The notes below the pieces were generated by a model. It was given only the letters and a program-made list of their open reading frames with translations. It had not been told where the DNA came from and did no database searches. This document shows, one piece after another, positions 1-7,046 of a DNA stretch of 10,386 nucleotides. Each line of letters starts with the position of its first letter. The first letter of the stretch is position 1. The DNA comes from Phoronis pallida (Eukaryota > Phoronida > Phoronidae). The DNA is taken from the NCBI GenBank assembly GCA_028565715.1, contig JAOXYC010240791.1:1-10386 (forward strand), given 5' to 3'. The translations under genes were made by a program, and so were the position numbers.

Positions 1-495
1 ATTCCGCTGGTCGCCATCCCATTGGACGAGCTGTGGTTGACCTATATTTGTTCACGTGAACAGTTCTTTGTTACCGTAAGGTCATTCAGTGTGGAATTTT
101 CAGCGAGTCAACAACCCTTTGTTTGCGCTCACTAAAACTCTATTTTTTTTTAGTTTTCCCTTTTTTTTTCGCGGAGTATTTCAGCTATTTTGCACATTTT
201 GTCACCCACCCATCCCTATCCCCTTATTTGTTACCACTTGGATAACTTGTACACTCTGGGCGTGTTTATGCGCCCATTTTTGCATATTTATATGTTTCAT
301 CTTATCGTTTGTTTATATAATAAACATTTTCAACCTTCCTGTATTCATATCTCTCTGCAAACCGAGCTCGAAAATCTTTCCAACAAATTATTAACCAAGA
401 TAAAGCAATATACAGGCCCAACTGTTACTGAAGCAAGAAAGTACTGCTAATGCCTTCATAATTGTTACATTGATTTTCATGCATTTTTCAAATAG
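1..495. other. upstream intron/intergenic DNA, no supported gene
   Basis: T-rich DNA with several homopolymer T runs. No exon with both a convincing acceptor and donor was found. Bases 1-74 are open in one frame and end before gtaagg, but nothing in the translation is recognisable. The missing 5' exons of the EGF-like gene must lie here unrecognised or outside. Confidence 0.5.
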
Positions 496-621
496 ATGAA
501 GCCACTTTGAAGTGCTCGGAAGGCGGAACACTCTGCCACCAGTATTCAAAATGCAATAAAAGGATGAAGAGATGCAAATGTAACGCCGGTTATATATCAG
601 AAGGTGTAGATAACTGCACTG
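496..621 (+). CDS. EGF-like module exon A
   Basis: The acceptor is caaatag and the donor ACTG|gtgagt. The exon encodes EATLKCSEGGTLCHQYSKC, then a basic stretch with C-K-C, and GYISEGVDNCT. Cysteine spacing is C-x6-C-x5-C-x6-C-x-C-x11-C, an EGF-like/EB-like pattern. It shares long identical stretches with the exon at 2892-3023, so the two arose by exon duplication. Confidence 0.8.
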
Positions 622-3600
622 GTGAGTAGTAACCGTTATTGTTTCTCTGACATATTTATATCTAATTTTACAATGTCCAGTTTAACGTGTAAACTCTAAT
701 CCGGCCAACAGTTTAACTGTTTTGCGTTGTGTAACAACAATGCGTTCCAAGAGCGTTTGATCTCGGTACCTTCTATCAATAATAAATTCAACAAATCGTG
801 TTGCAGTCCTTTGAGCGCCAGACTGTAACTTTTTTTTCTTTAAATACGTAACGTTTTAAAACATCTCTGCTCTACTTCACAACCAAATAACATAAATGAT
901 TGGAAACTGTTTGTCTTTCAGCTGTGGGGTTGGTTGACTGTTACCAAGGCGGGACGAAATGTGTTAATGGAGATAAGGTATGCAACTATGCAGTAAAATC
1001 ATGCCAAGGTAAGTGTCAAGAAGTTTATATATGTAATTGTACTGATACCGGGGATTTCCGAAAGAGCGCCCTGGGCGCTCTTTCGGAAAACATGGGTGCT
1101 CTTTCGGAAACACAAACGTCACTCAATACTCGTGCTTTTTGAGGTTTTAGGCGGTAGGAGTGTGCGCAAATGCATCTAGAAGACTAATTACATATTGTTC
1201 TTGGGTGAAACGTATGTGATTCCTAAATTACGACATTACACAATTGATTTTGAAAAATGCTATTTGTATGGCTATGCTACTTTATTATTGTTAGCAACCT
1301 CACTTGACTTAGGGTCTCAACATATTCTGAACTTGAATCAAAGTTTATAAACGGTCCTGTCATGACCTCAAATAGAAAAAATGTGAAAAGATGCACAGCG
1401 CCGCTCACGGGGGAACATTTATACTGGCTATTCAGACATAATTAACTCCGGCTGGGTAGCTCAGTTGGTTAGAGCTACCGAACGGCAATCGGGAGACCTG
1501 GGTTCGATTCCCAGCCCAGTTCGGATTTTTTCTGTCTTTTCAAATTCAGAAAAAAATATGATTTTTCCAAAAATTGAACAGTATTCAAGCGTTTGAACTT
1601 TTAATGCATGGGCGCTCTTTCGGAAACGATCTCAAATGTTGAAAAAAGCGATTTGGCCCAAGAGAGAGCGCCCATGGGCGGTCATTCGGAAATTTTCTGA
1701 GAGAGCACCCATTGGCGGTCTTTCAGGGGGGCGCTCTTTTGGAAATCCCCGCGGGTAAAACAAAGGTGAAACTAGGAGTGATAGATGTACTACAAAGCAA
1801 AGAGATGAGAGCCGTGAGCCAATGAATGCAGTTTGACGTTGAAATTAACAGAAAATATAGTAAAAAAGTCAGATAAACGGCTAAAACTTACATTTATATT
1901 TCTTCAAGGTCTTGTGTATGATATCTTGTTTGTCAATTTGAAAAAGGGTTTTTTCAAGCCCCCCGGGCGGAAATATAATATAATTTTTAGCCCTTTATCT
2001 GGCTTTTTTACTGTATCTTCTGTAAAACAAATTCAACTTAGACATGGTGTAATAATACCGAGTGTTCAATCCATTAAAATATGTTACCAATATGCCTTTA
2101 TAAATCTGCGTTTGACAAAATCACAGCATTGATTATTTGAACAAAAATGGGGCTCAGACCGGCAACGAGACACTATTCATGTAGGTTGGTGCGAATATCT
2201 TGGAAGTAGCCCAAAAGATTACCGACTAGATCGCAGCGTCGCTTTCCGGAATGGATATGGTATGGAGGTCCGCCATACCCATTGGCAGGGGTACAGGGGA
2301 TATCCAACGAGTTTTTTGACGGAAATATGATGAGCGATTGTGTAGCTGATGCATGGATACCAAAAACGAAAGAGGTTGCAAAAGATGTTCATGATATCTA
2401 GAATAAATCATAACAATATGTATTTTGTAGCCGCCGCTTTATCAAAATTCGACAGGTCATAGATAATTTATGTTCTCTTGGTCACTCTGTTTATTGCACT
2501 CTTCGAAAATGCAACGATTTCGAGGCGAAATATTTGAAACAGGAATGTGTACTCTTATCTAGTCTCTTCACAGTCTCTCTCGAATGGAGTATTCAGCAAC
2601 GGGCTGAGTCTCACTCTCATCCATCAGCCATGTAGTCAAGAGTGTGGGAGTTTGCGTATGGGCTGCTGCAGATTTGAATGTCTTGTGTTCCAAGTGTGTA
2701 ATCATGAGTGTATGTGTGTATGAATAGATGGTGCCATTTTTATTGGAACACGTATGTCATTTATTGCAAATGGGCAATGAGAATATGTTTGATTGATGGA
2801 CGTTTGATATTTATGTTACGAGGTCGTTAACTCACGAATGAGAATGGTGCTGGTTACTTGAAACATTGATGTTTATACTTTATTCAAACAGACCCAGCGG
2901 TTGTGAAGTGCGCGTATGGCGGAACACTCTGTCACCAGAATGCGACATGCCACACAACGACGGCATCCCGGACATGCAAATGTGACGACGGTTTTGTGGC
3001 CCAGGGTGTAGATAAATGCACTCGTAAGTAAAAGTCGCTTTCTCTTCTGTCTTATTTTATATCCTACTTCTTTGATTTGTATAACTGCTATACTTTCCAA
3101 GAGCTTAATCCGTACAACCTCAATCAGTACATATCCAAAATATCTCTATTCAACTTTTTCTTAGTTTAAAATTAGTTATGCATATCTTATATCAAAGACT
3201 TTATCTAATATAATCATTTAACCAAGTACTCGCAGCCAAATGTTAAAGCTTTAGAAAGCTTTCAATGACGATCCGCCATCTTGTTCACTCTAATGTCCGA
3301 GTCGGTCGCCAGGTGGCAACACGACCGACTCAGGGACTTGAGGCTTCTGGTGTCTAAGGAGGTGTTTGTAGACACCAGGGAGGTTAAATCGTCCTGCGTC
3401 CTGGTTCAGACTGGCCCCGTGCATAAATACCTGGATGGACTCCCGCACACCACGCTCAAACCAGCTGTTGTCACACTTCTTTCCAGTCGATTTTATGTCC
3501 GGTTTCACTGGTATGTTTCACCACGGGGGAGCCCACGTGACTGGGGCGACGGTGTTCTTCTAATCTGGCCCCTAATGGTCTTTCCGTTTCCCCAGTATAG

Positions 3601-4593
3601 TTATTGTCACACTCCAAACATTTTATGTTTCAATCAGTATGCCAAATTTGATGAAATTACAATTCAAATTATCGAAAAGAACATTTTTTTCACCTTACTA
3701 AATGTTTTTGCGCTGTTAAGAAATCGCATCTTAAACCCCCTGGTTAAAACAGAAAAACTGCACTGTTGTTTTCCGGTGAATATCACACTTCTAGGGTCGA
3801 TCAAGCTTCATATTCGACTCATTGAAGGTCAATAATTGTATAATAATTTGTTATTTTGTTTTTCAGCGGGCTCTAAACCGACCACAGAAATTACACCGAA
3901 GTCTGAAGCTACAGGTATAACAATGGCTTTAGAGATACGTAAATAAGTTCATTTGTCGCAGTCACTTACATTTAAAATGTGCAAAAGCTCACAATGGTCT
4001 TTCGCCATCTTTGTCAAGCACTAGAATGTTGAGAATGAGGCTGGCGGGAAATCGCAGCGACATATGGTGTAGTGTTGGTGAATGTTTTTTTTTAAATGGA
4101 ATCGCATACATGGTCCAATTGATACTGACCCACATCCCTATTCATACAATGATCTCCATGCATGCTTTAGATATTACGGTTAATTATCTGGAATTCCGTC
4201 CTCATTATTGCCACCATTTCCACAAAGCTGTGAAGACTGACAATTATTTGATGTCATAATTCACCATTTGTATTATATATGTACAATCACAATATCCGGG
4301 TCGATGATCATGACTGTTAATGTTAACGCTTTCACCGAATATTTCGGTTATGAGCGATTTTGTCCCTTTTGAACAATGTTGTTTTATAGCTTGATTTTTC
4401 ATTTTATTTACGAGTTGATGTCGTGAACTTCATTTCTTTTGGTTTTGGACCTAATATTTCGTGATGGTGTTTTTCAGCGGGCTCTAAACCGACCACAGAA
4501 AAGACTCCCAAGTCTGAGGCTACAATGATTATGGGATTACATCAACATTTCTTCAATTTCGTCCTCGTTATTACCATGATTTTCATGTTTTGA
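496..4593 (+). CDS. EGF-like cysteine-rich surface protein, 3' part (five exons, spliced)
   Basis: Five plus-strand exons (496-621, 922-1008, 2892-3023, 3867-3914, 4478-4593) join in phase 1 throughout. They give 168 complete residues after an incomplete first codon. The order is a six-cysteine EGF-like module, a four-cysteine shortened module, a second complete module, two near-identical Lys/Pro/Thr/Ser/Glu stalk repeats (SKPTTE...PKSEAT), and a C-terminus ending FNFVLVITMIFMF. That hydrophobic end has no basic residues after it, which fits a GPI-attachment signal better than an ordinary transmembrane anchor. The likely product is an extracellular, membrane-attached protein. The exact family is not recognised. 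The start codon and signal peptide lie upstream and were not found. Because all exons are phase-symmetric, each can be skipped without breaking frame. Confidence 0.75.
922..1008 (+). CDS. EGF-like module exon B, shortened
   Basis: The acceptor is gtctttcag and the donor CAAG|gtaagt. The exon encodes VGLVDCYQGGTKCVNGDK, then VCNYAVKSCQ. It keeps cysteines 1-4 of the module but lacks the C-x-C and final Cys of its sister exons. The missing part is still recognisable in the first 36 bases of the intron (1009-1044), which end TGTACTG as exon A ends TGCACTG. The new donor sits where the fifth Cys codon TGT has become GGT. Confidence 0.75.
1055..1089. repeat. perfect 16-bp inverted repeat (hairpin) at left end of element
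   Basis: TTTCCGAAAGAGCGCC (1055-1070) and its exact reverse complement (1074-1089) are separated by three bases. This would form a strong cruciform or RNA hairpin. Confidence 0.85.
1450..1549 (+). repeat. tRNA-derived SINE-like repeat, intact tRNA-like head
   Basis: 1450-1521 folds as a tRNA: a 7-bp acceptor (GGCTGGG with CCCAGTT, two G-U pairs), a D-stem GCTC/GAGC, an anticodon stem with one mismatch, a T-arm CTGGG-TTCGATT-CCCAG, box A TAGCTCAGTTGG and box B GGTTCGATTCC. The loop would present GGC (Ala), but position 33 is C rather than the universal T, so it is probably not a working tRNA. It is followed by TTCGGATTTTTTCTGTC and a short tail that recurs at 6361-6408, which marks a dispersed repeat. 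Confidence 0.75.
1752..2891 (+). other. intron sequence before EGF-like exon C, nothing coding
   Basis: Long intron remainder after the foldback element. Short open frames show no family features and no paired splice signals. A low-complexity GTGTATGTGTGTATG stretch occurs near 2707. Confidence 0.6.
2892..3023 (+). CDS. EGF-like module exon C
   Basis: The acceptor is tattcaaacag and the donor ACTC|gtaagt. The exon encodes PAVVKCAYGGTLCHQNATC, then a Thr-rich stretch, CKCDDGFVAQGVDKCT. Six cysteines have almost the same spacing as exon A, with CxC and a G-V-D-K/N-C-T end. N-A-T is a possible N-glycosylation site. Confidence 0.85.
3299..3331. repeat. 10-bp perfect inverted repeat inside Penelope-like relic
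   Basis: GAGTCGGTCG (3299-3308) and CGACCGACTC (3322-3331) are exact reverse complements around a 13-base loop. Confidence 0.8.
3347..3378. repeat. second 10-bp perfect inverted repeat in the same relic
   Basis: CTGGTGTCTA (3347-3356) and TAGACACCAG (3369-3378) are exact reverse complements around 12 bases. They lie 15 bases after the first hairpin, and together they resemble a structured retroelement 3' end. Confidence 0.8.
3867..3914 (+). CDS. stalk exon, first copy
   Basis: The acceptor is ttttgtttttcag and the donor ACAG|gtataa (weaker). It encodes GSKPTTEITPKSEAT. Its first 24 bases equal the start of the exon at 4478. Thr/Ser/Pro/Lys composition suggests an O-glycosylated spacer. The 48-nt exon is phase 1-1, so it may be optional. 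Confidence 0.7.
4145..4222 (+). pseudogene. decayed copy of the GPI-type tail of the terminal exon
   Basis: 4192-4222 matches 4554-4584 (hydrophobic tail of the terminal exon) at 25 of 31 positions, mostly transitions. Upstream, TACAATGAT (4145-4153) equals 4521-4529. The matching frame reads NSVLIIATIS against NFVLVITMIF. It is not joined in frame to the upstream stalk exon, so it looks like a relic of a duplicated terminal exon. Confidence 0.6.
4478..4593 (+). CDS. terminal exon: stalk second copy plus hydrophobic GPI-type tail, stop
   Basis: The acceptor is gtgtttttcag. The exon encodes GSKPTTEKTPKSEAT (13 of 15 residues shared in sequence and order with the previous exon's stalk), then MIMGLHQH and FFNFVLVITMIFMF, then TGA at 4591-4593. 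The hydrophobic tail without a cytoplasmic segment is typical of GPI signals. The cleavage site cannot be placed with confidence, but the Ser-Glu-Ala-Thr region is the natural candidate. Confidence 0.75.
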
Positions 4594-4715
4594 TATTCAT
4601 CAAATGTACATCATTTATGGATATTGGTATGATACAGATTTTACTTTCTTGGATGAGATTTGAAAAATCATAGAACGAGCCTTTGTCGAGTTTTATGATG
4701 TTTAAAATCGAATTC

Positions 4716-4721
4716 AATAAA
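4716..4721 (+). terminator. polyA signal AATAAA of EGF-like gene
   Basis: A canonical AATAAA lies about 120 bases after the TGA at 4593. It gives a short 3' UTR that fits the plus-strand gene. Confidence 0.55.
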
Positions 4722-6348
4722 AGTGTATTACTTCCCATGATTTTAAGAATCATTTTATCACATAACATTGCCAATTTAATTGCGAAGAAATGTGAAGTTT
4801 TGAGTAACCCATTTTGAAAGTTTGAGTACTAGAATGCATAACGCATTAATGTTATGTTATAGTGTACCTTAAACGTAGATGTTCCGACGCTGTGTTACTT
4901 TATATATTAACGTATATGTTGACAGACCTTCACTTCTAATTTAATGACCAACTACACACCTACCTGTTCAGAAAACGGCCCGGGGCGCATATGATCTTTT
5001 TTTTTCGAATTTTCGTCGAAGTACATTGACATGTTATTGATTGTTTTTATATACCTCATTAAATTATTTAAAAAAAAAATGTTGTTTCAGATAATCACGC
5101 ATGCCTCCTGGGCGTTCAGTTAATTTGTTTGAGGAGCGTCATAAGTTCAATTAGTGGTTTCATTAACACTGGAAGGGAAACGGGACATTGATATTGGGGA
5201 CTGCGATTGTTGTTGTTGTTGTTTTTTCATAGTTTTTGATTTTATTCTAATTTGAACTAATGATCTGATGAGTTCTCAGAGTAGATATGTTTTTTTAAGC
5301 CTAATTCTTTAAAATAGTGAATTTTCCTTAGAAACTGTGAACGTTCTTTCCTGTTTTTAAAAGGCATAGTGGGAAATGTTTCGTAACAATATATTAATGT
5401 CAACATTAATTACGTTCAACGTTTTTCTTATAATATATAGTCATTTTATAAAATAATTATAAATCAAATTACATTGTCATTGTTCATACTAATTTGCTTA
5501 TGTATAAATGGAAACAGTGATTTTGTTTTACTTTTTAACTCCGTTATTTGATGATAATTTTGTTCAGTGTGTAAGATACCTTTCCACATCCCAGTTATTT
5601 TGATGTTGGATTGTTTTCTTTAAAGGAACTCATCTTCGAGTTTCAGGGTAGTGTATTGTTTTGGTTTTTGAACCAGAGCGTTAAGGTTTTAAATTTATGG
5701 CTAGAAATACTCATCTATTGCGCCTATCATATTCAAAATAAAAAACAGACATTTCTCGCCAATTTCAAGCTTCAATCGAACAACCGAAAACTAAATTGTA
5801 GGTCGTCATTTAACGAGCTTTTAATCCAGGAAACTATGGACGATTCACTTTTCAACGTTGACAGTTGAACCTTTGCTGAGCCATTTGCGATGATAAAAAT
5901 GCAACTTTAGAGTCTTGTTCAGGTGTTCTGAGTGTTTGAACGGGGGAAGTTTTTGTTGTTGTTACCGGCGAGGTGTGTCTCTTAATTAAATGCAATTTGA
6001 TTGTTAGTCGCTAGTAACACTTTGTTTTGTATGATAGCGACACTATACATTTCGTATGAGATTCCATGTGTAAAGTGAATAAATTGTTGATGAGTTGAAC
6101 ATGATGGTGTTTGATTTTAAAAACGAGTAATGTTTTGAAGGTCAAAGGTGATAACTACTATATTCGTGTATACTTGAAAAGACATGGTTATAAAAAAGAC
6201 TTGTCTTCCATTCTTATTAAACACGGACAATTTACGTTTCTAAAGCAAATCAAAACTTCAGAGGATTATTAATTACTTTGAAAATATCACAAAAATAAAA
6301 ATAAAGCGCATGGAAACCAATGGCAAAAATAATGATAACTTCCTATCA
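4722..6348. other. AT-rich intergenic DNA between convergent genes
   Basis: No supportable exon on either strand. The open frame at 5611-5868 (85 codons) has no recognisable domain and biased AT-rich composition. An 18-base palindrome-like ATTAATGT/ACATTAAT pair lies at 5393-5410. Confidence 0.6.
5207..5221. repeat. short (TTG)5 microsatellite
   Basis: Five TTG units followed by a T-run, in AT-rich intergenic DNA. Confidence 0.8.
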
Positions 6349-6408
6349 GGGATACCTCAGGGTTTGATTCCCAGTTCAGTTCGGATTTTTTCTGTCTTTT
6401 CAAATTCA
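6349..6408 (+). repeat. 5'-truncated copy of the tRNA-derived SINE
   Basis: 6361-6408 matches 1501-1548 at 45 of 48 positions, covering the T-arm of the tRNA-like head and the whole TTCGGATTTTTTCTGTC tail. The 5' half is missing. All three differences are C to T on this strand, the pattern of an aged repeat. Confidence 0.8.
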
Positions 6409-6425
6409 TCTCAGTACTTATACTT

Positions 6426-6440
6426 ATTTATTTATTTATT
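6426..6440 (-). terminator. candidate polyA signals of catalase-related gene
   Basis: Overlapping TTTATT on the plus strand reads AATAAATAAATAA on the minus strand, about 200 bases downstream of the stop codon at 6635. This gives a plausible short 3' UTR that ends just before the truncated SINE at 6349-6408. Confidence 0.5.
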
Positions 6441-6634
6441 CGTTTAAACCTTAACAAGGAGAAAAGTAAAATTACAATAAATAATACAAACAACACAATA
6501 CAAACAGCCTAAAACGCACGACATAAAAGTGACAATAGGTTGTGTTCCATAGACCTGTTTTCAATGTTTTCATCAAAAAGTATAATGCAGTATCATTCTA
6601 GAGTAATGTCTTTATGAAAGGGACTTGTGCTTCT

Positions 6635-7046
6635 TTACTCTTTTGGTGTATAAGAATTATAACTAGTATATGGTTTAAAAGATTTCAATCCAGACGATTG
6701 AGCACGTGGATAGACACTCATGCGCAGATGAGCAACTGAGCGAAAGTCTAGCTCGTCAGAGGGTTCGGGGAAATGTAAACATGGCGGCAAATTTCCGATT
6801 GTAAAGCGTGTTCGAGCACATTCCTCAATATCTCCCACATGTGAATCTAAGTTGATCTCTAAGAGATCTTCCCATGGGTATGTATTGTCGTCCCAGTATG
6901 TTGAACAGTTGTACGCTTCGTATTCCATATCGTCTCTAAGTTGCACTTGTATTTTGTAGTGCGCTTGACCGTTCCGGACACGATCAACAATCTCCTGACG
7001 TAGATAGGTCTCAGGTCTTGTTTCATCTTCTGCTCGTCCATTTGTT
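6635..7046 (-). CDS. catalase-related protein, exon 6 (proximal heme Tyr, stop)
   Basis: The acceptor is ctttgttgcag; 1 nt completes Arg272, and 136 codons plus TAA (6637-6635) follow. Visible family blocks are RPETYLRQEIVDRVRNGQ, the KIQVQLRDD strand, the NTYPWEDLLEINL segment (matching the W-P-x-x-x-Y/F-P-L stretch of catalases) and SVAHLRMSVYPRAQ. R380 and Y384 in that last block form the Arg-x-x-x-Tyr signature in which Tyr ligates heme iron. A short Ser/Tyr/Lys tail ends the protein. Members fused to lipoxygenase, as in corals, would continue; this one stops. Confidence 0.9.

Larger units (their letters stand above)
1049..1751. mobile_element. foldback/MITE-like element with 22-bp terminal inverted repeats
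   Basis: The left end 1049-1070 (begins CGGGGATTTCCGAAAGAGCG) is the reverse complement of the right end 1730-1751 (ends TGGAAATCCCCG) with one mismatch in 22. Inside, the unit GGCGCTCTTTCGGAAA recurs in both orientations: 1055-1070 (inverted), 1074-1089, 1095-1110 (one change) and 1611-1626, with degenerate copies around 1664-1728. The two ends are thus built of sub-repeats flanking a core that contains a tRNA-derived SINE. There is no transposase ORF, so the element is non-autonomous. Target-site duplication is not clear. It lies in the intron after EGF-like exon B, 41 bases from the donor. Confidence 0.7.
3299..3614 (-). pseudogene. Penelope-like retroelement relic: GIY-YIG nuclease domain and C-terminal tail
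   Basis: Read on the minus strand from 3614, one frame gives ECDNNYTGETERPLGARLEE, then HRRPSHVGSPVVKH and TSETGHKIDWKEV. This is the second half of a GIY-YIG endonuclease (Y-x-G-E-T...R-L-x-E-H and H-x-x-x-T-G-H). After a one-base frameshift near 3475 the next frame gives WFERGVRESIQVF and SLNQDAGRFNLP, a tail typical of animal Penelope-type reverse transcriptase ORFs. The RT itself is absent. It lies reversed in the intron before the first stalk exon. Truncation and frameshift make it dead. Confidence 0.75.

Noticed and set aside
1-74. Possible exon ending before gtaagg
   Set aside because: Open in one frame only for 25 codons, with no visible acceptor and no recognisable sequence.
1050-1059. 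NF-kappaB-like site GGGGATTTCC
   Set aside because: It is part of the foldback element's terminal repeat and inside an intron; a match of this length is not evidence of regulation.
900-1142. Open frame running through exon B into the foldback element
   Set aside because: It crosses a strong donor at 1009 and its later part is element sequence; only 922-1008 behaves as an exon.
1450-1521. Functional tRNA-Ala gene
   Set aside because: C at position 33, an anticodon-stem mismatch and a repeated 3' tail elsewhere in the window point to a SINE.
1833-2132. 99-codon plus-strand open frame
   Set aside because: No domain, AT-biased composition and no splice context; it lies inside an intron.
3281-3835. 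184-codon plus-strand open frame
   Set aside because: It is the antisense of the Penelope-like relic plus intron; the meaningful motifs are on the minus strand.
5611-5868. 85-codon open frame in intergenic DNA
   Set aside because: No recognisable features and no supporting promoter or splice signals.
4940-6340. A lipoxygenase or other oxylipin gene next to the catalase-related gene
   Set aside because: I looked on both strands for exons or motifs and found none in this window.
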